From Massilia sp. W12 (GTDB lineage Bacteria; Pseudomonadota; Gammaproteobacteria; Burkholderiales; Burkholderiaceae_D): a DNA stretch of 64,000 nt. Under the pieces are notes generated by a model. It had not been told where the DNA came from and made no database searches. It saw only the letters and a program-made list of their open reading frames with translations. Positions 27,026 to 36,097 of the stretch are shown one piece after another (position 1 is the first letter of the stretch; every line of letters starts with the position of its first letter). The stretch is taken from contig NZ_CP147776.1 of NCBI RefSeq assembly GCF_037300705.1, forward strand, positions 434,001 through 498,000, written 5' to 3'. A program made the translations under genes and the position numbers.

Positions 27026-29916
27026 TGCAGATCTTCATTCATAACGATGCCTTGCAAGCGTTGCTGGATGATTTGCAAGCGCGCGCGATTTTGCAACAAC
27101 TGCAAGGCGCCCAAGGTTCGCTCGAATTAAATGAAGAGCAAATCGCCAACGCCTTGCCGGAATTGGTCGAATTGGCCTGGCATTTGCGGCAGCGCAACAC
27201 CAGCAGCGCATGGGCCTTGGCGCAGCAAGTCAAAGACTGGCTGCCGGCCCTGCCGCATCCGCAGCAAGACAGCCTGCATGCGCGCCTGTTGCTGGTGCGC
27301 GGCGAGGCCAAATGGCTGCTGGCCGAATTGGAGCTGGCGCAGCAATTGGCGCAGCGCGCCTTGCTGGAATTCACCCGCTTGCAAGACCATGAAGGCTGCG
27401 CCGATGCGCATTGGCTGCTGGCCTGGATCGCCAATGACCGTGGCGATTATTTACAGCACGATGAGGAAATGGTCAAAGTGCAAGCCGCCGCGCAACTGGC
27501 GCAAGATCCCTTGCGCGCCAGCCTGGCGCAAGCGGGGCAGGCGATTTCCGAAGCTTTTCGCGATCCGCAGACCGCGATGCGGCGCTGGCAAGCCCATCTG
27601 CCGCCGGACGAAGCCAGCGTGGCCCCGGCCTTGATGGCCTGCTGGAATGATTTTCAGGGACGGGTGGCGAGCCAAACCAGTGATTTCGCGCAAGCCATCG
27701 CCTGCCGGCTGCGCACGCGCGAGGCGGCCTTGCAAACCGGCCAGATTGGCCGCGCCATCTATGCCATGGTGAATGTGGGCAGCGATTTTTCCTGTCTGAA
27801 TGAACACACCACCGCGCTGGAGTGGGCGCAAAAAGGCTTGGATCTGGCGCGCGCCACCGGCTGGCCCAGCCGGATTGGCGGCTGCTTGATTCAAAGCGCG
27901 GAAACCTTGCGCCTGTTGGGCCGCTTGGATGCGGCGCAGGAATTATTGGATGAGGCGCTCACCACCATGGCCCCGCTGCGCGGCTCGCGCACCTGGGCGC
28001 AAGCCCTGCGCAGCCAGGGCGAGCTGGCGCTCGACAAGGGCGATTATGAAGCCGCGCTGGACTGGTTCGGCCAATTGCAGGAGCGCGCCCAGGCGCTGGC
28101 GCAAAACGAATTTGAAATCATCGCCTTGCGCGGCCAGGCCAATGCCTGGCTGCGCTTGAATAAAGCGCAACCGGCGATTTCCGCCGCCTTGCTCTCGCTG
28201 GCCCAGGCGCGCCAGCATGGCGACGCCTTAAAGCAAATCGAAGCCTTGCAAGTGCTGGCGGAAATTCATGCGCGCCAGCCCGGTTTGCCGAATGAGGCGA
28301 TCAGCGCCGGCAGCGCCAGCCTGCATTATTTGCGTCAGGCCCTGGAGATCGCCGGCCAGATTGAAGGCTATACCGTGCCTGGCCCCTTGCTGGATGCGGT
28401 GGCGCAGGCGCACGCCGCCGCCGGCGATTTTGAAAGCGCCTTTGCAGTGGTGCGTCAAGCCAATGCCGCGCGCGAAAAAATCAACAGCCAGCAAGCCACC
28501 AACCGCGCGATTGCGATGCAGGTGCGGTATGAAACCGAACGCGCCCAGGCCGAAGGCGATTATCACCGCCAATTGGCGCAAAGCGAGGCGCGCCGGGCCC
28601 AGGTTTTGCAGCAAACCTCAACCACGCTGGCGCATTTATCGGCCATCGGTCAGGAAATCACCGCCCACCTCGACACCGATGCGGTGTACGGCGCCTTGAA
28701 CCGGCATTTGCACGGTTTGCTGGATGTGAATTATTTCGCCGTGTATCTGGCTGACCCGGATGGACTGGGGCTGACTTCACACGTCAGAATTCAGGATGGA
28801 CAGACCTTGGGTTCACACCATGTGCTGGCCTCGCATCCGCATTCTTACAGCTTGCGCGCCTTGCGTGAGCAATGTGAATTTGTGGTGAATGTCGCGCCGG
28901 AGGATGAGCAAAAGAGTTTGACGCCGGATGCGATTCCCACCCTGTCGATGCTGTTTGGCCCCTTGATCGTGGATGGCCGCGTGCTGGGTGCGATGACGGT
29001 GCAATCACGCGCGCGCCATGCGTATGGCGAGCGCGAACAATTGATTTTCCGCACCTTGTGCGCGTATGGCGCGATTGCGCTCGACAATGCGCGCACCTAT
29101 CAGCAGCTGCAACAGGCGCAACAGCAATTGGTGGCGCAGGAAAAACTGGCTGAATTGGGCGCGCTGGTGGCGGGCGTGGCGCATGAACTCAACAGTCCGA
29201 TTGGCAACAGTCTGATGATCGCCAGTTCTTTACAAGAACAGACCGGAGAAATGCGCCAGGCGATGCAAAATCAGGCGCTGCATTTCAATCATTTGCAGCA
29301 ATTTTTACAAGATACGCGCGAAGCTTCACGCCTGATATTGCGCGGACTGGAAAACGCCGCCGATCTGGTCAACAGCTTTAAACAGGTCGCGGTGGACCGC
29401 ACCAGCGCGCAGCGCCGGGTGTTTGATCTGCAGCAGACCTGTCACGAAATTGTGGCCACGATGATGAGCCAGATCCGTCCCAGCGGCCACAGCATCACGC
29501 TGGACATTCCGGAAAAAATCCGCATGCACAGCTACCCCGGCCCGCTCGGCCAGGTCTTGACCAATCTGATCAATAATGCGCTGACGCACGGCTTTGAAAA
29601 CGGCATGCCGGGACAGATGCGCTTATGCGCCAGCCTGCCCGCCAGCGGACGCGTGCTGCTGCAATTTTCGGATAATGGCAAAGGCATCCCGCAGGAAAAT
29701 CTGAACCGGATTTTTGATCCGTTTTTCACCACCCGGCTGGGCGCCGGCGGTTCCGGCCTGGGTTTGAATATTTGCGCGAATATCGTCACATCGCTGTTAA
29801 AAGGTTCGCTCAAAGTGCGCAGCACCCCCGGCGCCGGCGCCACCTTCACACTCGATTTGCCGCTGGTGGTGGAAGATGAGTTATTGCAAAGCCTGGCGCA
29901 AGAGCATGGCTTTTGA
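27022..29916 (+). CDS. Soluble sensor histidine kinase, TPR-GAF-HisKA-HATPase (paralog C)
   Basis: This 964-aa protein overlaps paralog B by 4 bases (ATGA), with GGGAG just upstream, indicating translational coupling. Its N-terminus MMQIFIHNDALQAL matches the other two starts. TPR-like repeats, the linker NRAIAMQVRYETERA, a GAF domain, His721 in GVAHELNSPIGN and the boxes NLINNALTHGF, FSDNGKGI, FDPFFTT and GAGGSGLGL follow. The phospho-acceptor motif has Ser where A and B have Thr. No receiver domain or response-regulator gene follows. Instead the downstream DNA carries a recombinase remnant and then a convergent NYN gene. Confidence 0.93.
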   Translation: MMQIFIHNDALQALLDDLQARAILQQLQGAQGSLELNEEQIANALPELVELAWHLRQRNTSSAWALAQQVKDWLPALPHPQQDSLHARLLLVRGEAKWLLAELELAQQLAQRALLEFTRLQDHEGCADAHWLLAWIANDRGDYLQHDEEMVKVQAAAQLAQDPLRASLAQAGQAISEAFRDPQTAMRRWQAHLPPDEASVAPALMACWNDFQGRVASQTSDFAQAIACRLRTREAALQTGQIGRAIYAMVNVGSDFSCLNEHTTALEWAQKGLDLARATGWPSRIGGCLIQSAETLRLLGRLDAAQELLDEALTTMAPLRGSRTWAQALRSQGELALDKGDYEAALDWFGQLQERAQALAQNEFEIIALRGQANAWLRLNKAQPAISAALLSLAQARQHGDALKQIEALQVLAEIHARQPGLPNEAISAGSASLHYLRQALEIAGQIEGYTVPGPLLDAVAQAHAAAGDFESAFAVVRQANAAREKINSQQATNRAIAMQVRYETERAQAEGDYHRQLAQSEARRAQVLQQTSTTLAHLSAIGQEITAHLDTDAVYGALNRHLHGLLDVNYFAVYLADPDGLGLTSHVRIQDGQTLGSHHVLASHPHSYSLRALREQCEFVVNVAPEDEQKSLTPDAIPTLSMLFGPLIVDGRVLGAMTVQSRARHAYGEREQLIFRTLCAYGAIALDNARTYQQLQQAQQQLVAQEKLAELGALVAGVAHELNSPIGNSLMIASSLQEQTGEMRQAMQNQALHFNHLQQFLQDTREASRLILRGLENAADLVNSFKQVAVDRTSAQRRVFDLQQTCHEIVATMMSQIRPSGHSITLDIPEKIRMHSYPGPLGQVLTNLINNALTHGFENGMPGQMRLCASLPASGRVLLQFSDNGKGIPQENLNRIFDPFFTTRLGAGGSGLGLNICANIVTSLLKGSLKVRSTPGAGATFTLDLPLVVEDELLQSLAQEHGF

Positions 29917-30005
29917 GGGCGGCGAAAATTTCGTGATTATTCAGCCGAATTCAGGCAAAAAAGTGCAGGCAGGGTTGCGCCCAGCGATAAGCCTGCGTCT
30001 GATAG

Positions 30006-30128
30006 CAGTGGATCAAAAAAGGTGCTGCAGCGAGTCTGCGCCATAGCGACGCCACTCACCTGATTGAAGCGGGTGTCAGCGTCCTTGACGTGCAAAAATC
30101 CCCGGACAGTTTTTTAGCTTGGACTTAA
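30006..30128 (+). pseudogene. Remnant of a tyrosine recombinase (integrase) catalytic domain
   Basis: In the gap after the kinase array, a frame open from 30006 to a TAA at 30126-30128 translates to a peptide containing SLRHSDATHLIEAGVSVLDV (30033-30092). This is the box II region of phage-type integrases, where the usual text is RH-[S]-x-ATH-L-[IL]-EAG. The Arg and the two His positions are kept, and the similarity ends after VQKSP, where the LLGH-type motif should follow. Upstream is a stop codon, so only about 40 codons survive. This marks a decayed mobile or integrative element at the kinase-array boundary. The similarity is by eye. Confidence 0.55.
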
Positions 30129-30169
30129 GACAGCAGCGCCCACACCCGAAGGCATGAGCGCGCTTTGTT

Positions 30170-30985
30170 TTAAAGCCGGTTGCTGCGGATCAGGCGGATA
30201 TTGGTGGCGTGGTATTTGCCTTCGCCGCTGCTTTCCACCCGGAATTCAAAGATCGAGCCGCGATTGAAATGGGTTTGCGCATCGCAGTTCAGCGGCAAGT
30301 CCTTTTCATTGAAATACGCGGTCAGATAAGCCGAATCCGGATCGCGCGAATCGGTCAGCCACAGCTTGCCATTGATATTGTTGATGAAGCGGAAGAAGCC
30401 GTAATGCTTGTTCGGGTCGAAAGAAATCATCACCCCGCGCACCCAGCTGCCAACTTCCCAGCGCATTTTCTGCTCATCAATAATGATCGGCAGCAAGCCC
30501 GGAATCAGATAGCCGGGGGTGAATAAATCCACTTCTTTGCGCAAATCGTGGGATACGTTATCAAACGCAATGCACTCCACGCGGCAACCCTTGTTTTGCA
30601 GGGCGCGCACAACTTGCACAAAATCGCCGTCGCCGGTCACCAGCAAGACGCGGTCGAGGGCGCAGGATTGCAGCAGCACATCCACCGCCAGATCCAGATC
30701 CACATTCGATTTGCCGATGCGTGCGCCGGTGTCATCGGTATACCACTTGGTTTCTTTGATGATCACTTTATAGCCGAGGTCACGCAGCACAGCGTGAAAG
30801 CGCGCCTGTTTTTCACCATACAAGGGGTCGCTGTTGGCGCGTTCCTGATCAAAGCTGACATAGGTGTTCAGCCGCATCGCGTCTGAACCGTCACGACAGG
30901 CGAAAGCTTGCAGAATATCGTAACGCATGCCAAAGCCGCCATTCATCACAATATTTGAGACATCCACATAAATTCCGACTTTCAT
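30170..30985 (-). CDS. NYN-domain (LabA/DUF88-like) protein with C-terminal cold-shock-like domain
   Basis: This 271-aa protein starts at the ATG at 30985 with GGAG upstream. The N-terminal ~160 residues form a PIN-like NYN domain with acidic residues in GIYVDVSNI, GKSNVDLDLAVDVL and VTGDGDF, the typical metal-binding pattern of NYN ribonucleases. The C-terminal ~90 residues contain VMISFDPNKHYGFFRFI, resembling a cold-shock RNA-binding fold. This suggests an RNA-directed nuclease with its own RNA-binding module. The domain calls are firm; activity and substrate are inferred. It is convergent with the kinase array and has no co-directional partner. Confidence 0.85.
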   Translation of the reverse strand: MKVGIYVDVSNIVMNGGFGMRYDILQAFACRDGSDAMRLNTYVSFDQERANSDPLYGEKQARFHAVLRDLGYKVIIKETKWYTDDTGARIGKSNVDLDLAVDVLLQSCALDRVLLVTGDGDFVQVVRALQNKGCRVECIAFDNVSHDLRKEVDLFTPGYLIPGLLPIIIDEQKMRWEVGSWVRGVMISFDPNKHYGFFRFINNINGKLWLTDSRDPDSAYLTAYFNEKDLPLNCDAQTHFNRGSIFEFRVESSGEGKYHATNIRLIRSNRL

Positions 30986-31036
30986 TGTTTAACTCCGGTG
31001 ATTTTTCATCAATATAAAAAAGCTTTGCGGCGCTGA

Positions 31037-33541
31037 TTAAATTTCCCGCAAAGTACTTAAAGGCGGACGCTGCAAAATGCCGCGCAAGCCCAAAACCCCG
31101 CCGGCAATCGCGCAGATGGCGCCAAGCAGGCTGCCCACCAGCAAAGATTGCGGCCCCCATTCCCAGGGGAATTCAAAAATCAGCAGCGCCAGCACGCCGG
31201 CCAGTACGCCAGCGGCGGCGGCCGCCAGCACGCCGGCCACGCTGCCGATCAATAAAAATTCGACTAATTGCGCGCGCCACAACTGACGCGCCGAGGCGCC
31301 CAGCGCGCGCAGCAAGGCCGCCTCGCGCATGCGCTCTTCTTGCGAGCCGAGCAGCGCGGCGTACAGCACCAGCACCCCGGCGGCCAGGGTGAACAGGAAC
31401 AGGAATTCAACCGCGTTGGCGACTTGCTGCAAGATGTCGCGCGCCTGCTTTTGGATCAGGCTGACATCAATCAGGGTCAGATTCGGAAAATCGCGCGTGA
31501 GCGCATTTGCTTGCGTGCTCTGATTGGCGCGCAAATGAAAGGCAGTCGCGTAGCTGGGGGTGATCTGTCCCAACATATCGGGCGACATGATGACAAAGAA
31601 ATTGATGCGCATCGCATTCCAGTCCAATTTGCGCAGGCTGGTGATTTTGACCGGCACGCGCAAGCCGCCGACATCAAATTCCATGGTGTCCCCCAATTTA
31701 AGGGTGAGGGTTTTCGCCAAGCCGCTTTCAACCGAGGCTTCGGCTTTCGCTTGCGGGCCAAACCAGGCGCCTGCGCTGATCTGATTGTCCGGCGGCAGCG
31801 CGGCAAAAGCGGACAGATTGAATTCGCGCTCCACCAGATTGCGCGCGCGCTCGTTTTCATAATCCTTGCCATTCACGGCTTTGCCATTGAGCGCGGTCAG
31901 GCGTCCACGATACATGGGATACAGGGCGGAGCGCTGCGGCGGGGCCAGGGCATCGATGCGGGCATCGACTTCTTTGACTTGATCCGGCTGCACATTAATC
32001 AGGAAGCGGTTGGGCGCATCCGCCGGCATGTTTTTGCTCCAGGCTTGCAGCAAATCATTCCGCTCTGTGGTCAAGAGCAAAATCGCAAACAAGCCGAGCG
32101 CCAGCGAGGTGACTTGCAAGACGGTGGCGCCGGGGCGGCGCTGCAGAGATGTCAGGGCATAGCGCCAGGATGGCCAGGGCAGGCGGTGACGCAGGCTGCG
32201 CAAAACGCGCAACATCAGCCAGGCCACGCCGGCGAAGATGGCGCAGGCGGCGGCGAAACCGCCGGACACCAGCAGCCCTAAGAGCAGATCGCCGGCTTGC
32301 CATAACATCAGGCCGAGGAAGGCGGCCACCCCCATGCCATATACCGCCAGCGCGCCGGCTTTGGGGGCGCCGGTATCGCGCCGCAGCACACGGTTATGCG
32401 GCACGTCGGCCAATTGCAGCAGCGGCGGCAAGGCAAAGCCGGCGACAAACACCAAGCCCAGCAATAAGGCTTGCGCTGCCGGCAGCAGCGAGAGCGGCGG
32501 CAATTCGCTGGTGATCAAACCGGCCAGCCAATGGGTGAGCGCGAAGTGGGCCAGAAAGCCGATCAGCGCGCCCAGCAGGCTGGCGGCCAAGCCCAGCAGC
32601 AAGAATTCAATCACATAGATTTGCAAAACCTGGCGCTGCGCCAGGCCGAAAAAGCGCAACATCGCCACGCTGTCGATCTGGCGCAGTGCGAAGCGGCGCG
32701 CCGCCAGCGCAATCGCCAGCGCCGCCAGCATTCCGGCCAGCATCCCGACCAGGGACAGGAAGGCGCGTGCGCGGTCGAGCGTGTTGCGGGTTTCGCGCTG
32801 GCCGCCGTTCAGGCTTTCAATCCGCACGCCCTTGATTTTTTGCTGCTCGATGCGGGTTTCGATTTGTTTGGCAAAGGCCAGGGCTTGACCTTCCGCGCCG
32901 GCTAACAGCATGCGGTAGCCGATGCGCGCGCCGGGTTGCTCCAGGCCGGTGGCGGCCAGGTCGGCCAGATTGATCATGACGCGCGGCGCGAAATTCATAA
33001 AGCTGGCGCCGCGATCCGGTTCGGCGCGGATGATGCGGCTGATGGTGAATTCGCTGTCGCCCAGGCGCAGGCGTGCGCCCACTTTGAGTTGCAAGCGCTC
33101 CAGCACATCCTGGTCCAGCCAGATTTCACCGCGCCCCGGAATCCCTTGCGCCGGCGCGCCTTCCATGTCTTGCGTTTTTTCAGTCAGCTTCAAGCGGCCC
33201 CGCAAGGGGTAACCCTGATCCACTGCTTTGACTGAGGCCAGAATGCTTTGCTCGCCATCCAGGCTTTGCGCCATGCTGGGAAAGATCACGGTGGCGCTGA
33301 CTTGCAAGCCGGCCTCGCGCGCTTGATTGCGCCATTCCGGCGGCAGCGGGCGCGGCGCGCTGAGCAAGACATCCGCCGCCAGGGTTTGCGCGCCATCGCG
33401 CAGCAGGGCGCGTTCAATCCGGTTGGTGAAAAAGCCGACGGCGGACAAGGCCGCCACCGCCAGCGTCAGCGCCGCCAGTAAGAAGCGCAATTGTCCGGCG
33501 CGCCAATCGCGCATTGTCATTCGCCAAGCTTGTCGCCACAT
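31037..33541 (-). CDS. FtsX-family ABC transporter permease (YbbP-like)
   Basis: This 834-aa membrane protein has an N-terminal transmembrane helix, a large periplasmic MacB-like domain (about 40-230), an FtsX core of helices (about 265-400), further helices, a second periplasmic domain (about 490-690) and a C-terminal FtsX core. This double-FtsX plan is that of YbbP, which pairs with the ATPase YbbA. Family members are thought to drive mechanotransmission or lipid/lipoprotein extraction. No ATPase or TesA gene is adjacent here, so the partner must be encoded elsewhere. The lutC-like gene lies 39 bases upstream on the same strand, so they are probably co-transcribed. Confidence 0.88.
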   Translation of the reverse strand: MWRQAWRMTMRDWRAGQLRFLLAALTLAVAALSAVGFFTNRIERALLRDGAQTLAADVLLSAPRPLPPEWRNQAREAGLQVSATVIFPSMAQSLDGEQSILASVKAVDQGYPLRGRLKLTEKTQDMEGAPAQGIPGRGEIWLDQDVLERLQLKVGARLRLGDSEFTISRIIRAEPDRGASFMNFAPRVMINLADLAATGLEQPGARIGYRMLLAGAEGQALAFAKQIETRIEQQKIKGVRIESLNGGQRETRNTLDRARAFLSLVGMLAGMLAALAIALAARRFALRQIDSVAMLRFFGLAQRQVLQIYVIEFLLLGLAASLLGALIGFLAHFALTHWLAGLITSELPPLSLLPAAQALLLGLVFVAGFALPPLLQLADVPHNRVLRRDTGAPKAGALAVYGMGVAAFLGLMLWQAGDLLLGLLVSGGFAAACAIFAGVAWLMLRVLRSLRHRLPWPSWRYALTSLQRRPGATVLQVTSLALGLFAILLLTTERNDLLQAWSKNMPADAPNRFLINVQPDQVKEVDARIDALAPPQRSALYPMYRGRLTALNGKAVNGKDYENERARNLVEREFNLSAFAALPPDNQISAGAWFGPQAKAEASVESGLAKTLTLKLGDTMEFDVGGLRVPVKITSLRKLDWNAMRINFFVIMSPDMLGQITPSYATAFHLRANQSTQANALTRDFPNLTLIDVSLIQKQARDILQQVANAVEFLFLFTLAAGVLVLYAALLGSQEERMREAALLRALGASARQLWRAQLVEFLLIGSVAGVLAAAAAGVLAGVLALLIFEFPWEWGPQSLLVGSLLGAICAIAGGVLGLRGILQRPPLSTLREI

Positions 33542-33580
33542 GCTGTACTCCCTGTCTTCATTGTCTCTTGGCGGGGGATT

Positions 33581-34285
33581 TTAGGGCAGTTCCGCATCCT
33601 CTGCCGGACTGCGTAACAACAGCACATGCACGCGCTGCGGCCCATGTGCGCCCAGCACGATGGTTTGTTCAATATCGCCAGTGCGCGAGGGGCCGGAAAT
33701 AAACATCGCGCTGCGCGGCAGGCTGCGGCCTTCCGCGCGCAGCAGGGCAAATGCGGCTTCCATATCAGGCACGATGCGGCTTTGCTGCAGCACCGCGATA
33801 TGGTTTGGCGGCAGAATCGCGTTTTTCAAGGCCTGCTCAGCGCTGCTTAATAAGAGCAGGCTGCCGCATTCAGCCACCGCGCAATAGCTGCCGGTCAAGG
33901 CGCAGGCGTCATCCGCCTGCGCGGCGCGCACTTGCGCCTGCACCCCGGCTGCGGCCCAGTCGAGCGCGGCGAATTGCGGCCAGAGCGGCAATGCAGGCGG
34001 CAAGCTGTGCCGGCGCAGAAAATCCGCCACGGCGGCAGGGATTTGCTCCGGCGCATCCAGTAAAACCAGGCTGTCTGACATTTTTTGCGCCTGCTGGCAA
34101 AAGCGCGGCAGTAAATCATGCGCGGCGATATGCGGCCTGGGGCCGGGCGCAGGCTGCCCGATCCAGGCCTGCGCCGCCGCCCGTTCTTGCGCATGCAGGC
34201 TATCGCGCGCCTGGCGCGCGGCGCGGATGCGGGCGAAGATGGCGGCGCGGCTGGCGTCGGAGGCGGGACTGCTGCTCATGGTCAT
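33581..34285 (-). CDS. lutC: LUD-domain protein (LutC/YkgG family)
   Basis: This 234-aa protein carries the LUD signature at its C-terminus: FISGPSRTGDIEQTIVLGAHGP, with ALTGSYCAVAECGSL and LPPNHIAVL before it. LutC is one of three proteins (LutABC) needed for L-lactate utilisation through iron-sulfur oxidases. Here lutA and lutB are absent from the visible neighbourhood. Starts at 34285 (MTMSSS) and 34279 (MSSS) are both possible; no clear ribosome site decides. It precedes the FtsX-type permease gene, which is not a usual partner. Confidence 0.85.
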   Translation of the reverse strand: MTMSSSPASDASRAAIFARIRAARQARDSLHAQERAAAQAWIGQPAPGPRPHIAAHDLLPRFCQQAQKMSDSLVLLDAPEQIPAAVADFLRRHSLPPALPLWPQFAALDWAAAGVQAQVRAAQADDACALTGSYCAVAECGSLLLLSSAEQALKNAILPPNHIAVLQQSRIVPDMEAAFALLRAEGRSLPRSAMFISGPSRTGDIEQTIVLGAHGPQRVHVLLLRSPAEDAELP

Positions 34286-34558
34286 CTGCAGAAATTGGAG
34301 GGAAAGCGTTACCTTAACCCAAAGCAGGAAGCACTAGCCAGCATTCTGTGTGCGTCACTGTCCGGCGGTATGTCGTCTTGGCGCATGCGGCGGCTGTATT
34401 TGCATATAGGGATTTGATCTAAGGGAAAATTGTGGGGAGCGCGGTTTTGCCTTAAAATGCAGCATTCACAGAGTAGTTGAGCATGCCGCTCAGGAATTTT
34501 CCGGCAGATTGCGCATCGCGCGCCTGCCCTGCTCGCCATTTTTTTCGATAGGAAAATC

Positions 34559-34882
34559 ATGACTCATGTAGTGACCGAATCCTGCATCCGCTGCCGTTAT
34601 ACCGATTGCGTGGACGTCTGCCCGGTTGACTGCTTCCGTGTTGGCCCGAACTTTCTGGCAATTGACCCGGACGAATGCATTGACTGCGCAGTGTGCGTGG
34701 CGGAATGTCCGGTGGACGCAATTTATGCGGAAGAGGATGTGCCGGGCGCACAAGTCCAATTCATTAAACTCAATGCAGAACTGTCGCGCAAGTGGCCTTC
34801 CATTACCAAAACGCAAACTCCGCTGGCTGACGCTGAGGAATGGAAAGACGTGCAGGACAAGCTGCAATATCTCGAACGCTGA
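34559..34882 (+). CDS. fdxA: 7Fe ferredoxin FdxA
   Basis: This 107-aa ferredoxin starts at an ATG preceded by AGGAAAATC. The cysteine pattern is CxxCxxxxCxxxC (Cys9, 12, 17, 21) and CxxCxxCxxxC (Cys40, 43, 46, 50). By analogy with Azotobacter FdI, Cys9/17/50 hold a [3Fe-4S] and Cys21/40/43/46 a [4Fe-4S] cluster. The C-terminal helix tail is typical of proteobacterial FdxA. It is a soluble low-potential electron carrier. The ferredoxin-NADP reductase gene follows 69 bases downstream, so the two probably work as a redox pair. Confidence 0.96.
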   Translation: MTHVVTESCIRCRYTDCVDVCPVDCFRVGPNFLAIDPDECIDCAVCVAECPVDAIYAEEDVPGAQVQFIKLNAELSRKWPSITKTQTPLADAEEWKDVQDKLQYLER

Positions 34883-34894
34883 TTCTCCTTATAT

Positions 34895-34914
34895 AACCCG
34901 CATGATGCGGGTTT
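34895..34914 (+). terminator. Weak hairpin between fdxA and the reductase gene
   Basis: AACCCGC and GCGGGTT pair around a short ATGAT loop (34895-34913) but only TTTG follows. It may be a leaky terminator that lowers read-through into the reductase gene. Confidence 0.35.
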
Positions 34915-34951
34915 GTGCAGCATTTTTGTGAATTGATTATCAAGGAACGAT

Positions 34952-36022
34952 ATGAATACCAGGTCTGAAGGCACTCAAAACGGCGTGATCGACGCCGATG
35001 CCGTGATCGTCGGCGCCGGCCCGGTCGGTTTGTTTCAAGTGTTTGAACTTGGATTGCTGGAAATCAAAGCGCACGTCATCGACTCTTTGCAGCACGTTGG
35101 CGGCCAGTGTGTGGAACTGTATCCCGACAAACCGATTTACGATATCCCGGCAGTGCCGGTGTGCACCGGTCAGGAACTGACCGACAATCTGATGAAGCAG
35201 ATCGAGCCGTTTGGCCCGACTTTCCATCTGGGGCAGGAAGTCACCCTGGTGGAAAAACGTGAAGATGGGCGTTTCAATCTGGAAACCTCGACCGGCACGA
35301 AATTCATCACCAAAACCATTTTCATCGCCGCCGGCGTCGGCTCCTTCCAGCCGCGCACCCTGAAAGTGGATGGCATCGAAGCGTTTGAAGAAAAACAGGT
35401 GTTTTACCGTGTGCGCAAACCGGAACTGTTCCATGGCAAGAATCTGGTGATTTGCGGCGGCGGCGATTCCGCGCTGGACTGGACGCTGGATCTGGTGGGC
35501 AAGGCGGAATCGGTGGTGCTGGTGCACCGGCGCGATGATTTCCGCGCCGCGCCGGCTTCCGTGGCCAAGATGAAAGAGTTGTGCGACAACTATGAAATGC
35601 AGCTGATCACCGGTCAAGTCACGGGGCTGGAAGAGCGCGATGGCGTCATGACGGAAGTCAAAGTCACCGGCGCCGATGGCGTGACGCGCCGCGTGCCGAT
35701 GGATATGCTGCTGGTGTTTTTCGGTCTCTCGCCGAAACTCGGCCCGATCGCCGAATGGGGCCTGGACATTGAGCGCAAGCAGCTCAAAGTGATGAACACC
35801 GAAAAATTTGAAACCAATGTGCCGGGCATTTTCGCGGTGGGTGACATCAACACCTATCCGGGCAAGAAGAAATTGATTTTGTCCGGCTTCCACGAAGCGG
35901 CATTGGCGGCTTTCGGCGCCGCCCCGTACATCTTCCCGGAAAAGAAGATCCACATGCAGTACACCACCACCTCGCCCAAGTTGCACAAGATTCTGGGCGT
36001 CGAAACCCCGGTGTTCGATTGA
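34952..36022 (+). CDS. Ferredoxin-NADP+ reductase, thioredoxin-reductase-like type
   Basis: This 356-aa flavoprotein starts at an ATG with AAGGA upstream. It has the FAD-binding GAGPVG (21-26), [17 protein letters not shown], an NADPH-binding segment [13 protein letters not shown] with HRRDDFRA, and the C-terminal FAD site [24 protein letters not shown]. No redox-active CxxC is present between the two nucleotide domains, separating it from thioredoxin reductases. This is the homodimeric FNR type known from Bacillus and Chlorobium. Its place after fdxA supports electron exchange with that ferredoxin. A clear terminator follows. Confidence 0.93.
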   Translation: MNTRSEGTQNGVIDADAVIVGAGPVGLFQVFELGLLEIKAHVIDSLQHVGGQCVELYPDKPIYDIPAVPVCTGQELTDNLMKQIEPFGPTFHLGQEVTLVEKREDGRFNLETSTGTKFITKTIFIAAGVGSFQPRTLKVDGIEAFEEKQVFYRVRKPELFHGKNLVICGGGDSALDWTLDLVGKAESVVLVHRRDDFRAAPASVAKMKELCDNYEMQLITGQVTGLEERDGVMTEVKVTGADGVTRRVPMDMLLVFFGLSPKLGPIAEWGLDIERKQLKVMNTEKFETNVPGIFAVGDINTYPGKKKLILSGFHEAALAAFGAAPYIFPEKKIHMQYTTTSPKLHKILGVETPVFD

Positions 36023-36049
36023 GTCCCTGCCCCTTGCGGGCAGCTTTTA

Positions 36050-36077
36050 AAAACGCGGCAGACCCTGCCGCGTTTTT
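36050..36077 (+). terminator. Rho-independent terminator
   Basis: A 12-bp stem AAAACGCGGCAG/CTGCCGCGTTTT (36050-36061 with 36065-36076) with a 3-base loop follows the reductase gene, only 21 bases before the next start. Confidence 0.88.
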
Positions 36078-36097
36078 GTCGTTTCAAGGCTGAGAAT

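Noticed and set aside
34286-34558. Possible sigma-54 promoter upstream of fdxA
   Set aside because: A GG...GC-like pair can be placed, but neither spacing nor flanking bases match the consensus well enough to report.
34940-35986. A 348-codon minus-strand frame opposite the ferredoxin-NADP reductase
   Set aside because: It mirrors a well-supported gene, has no domain motif and no ribosome site.
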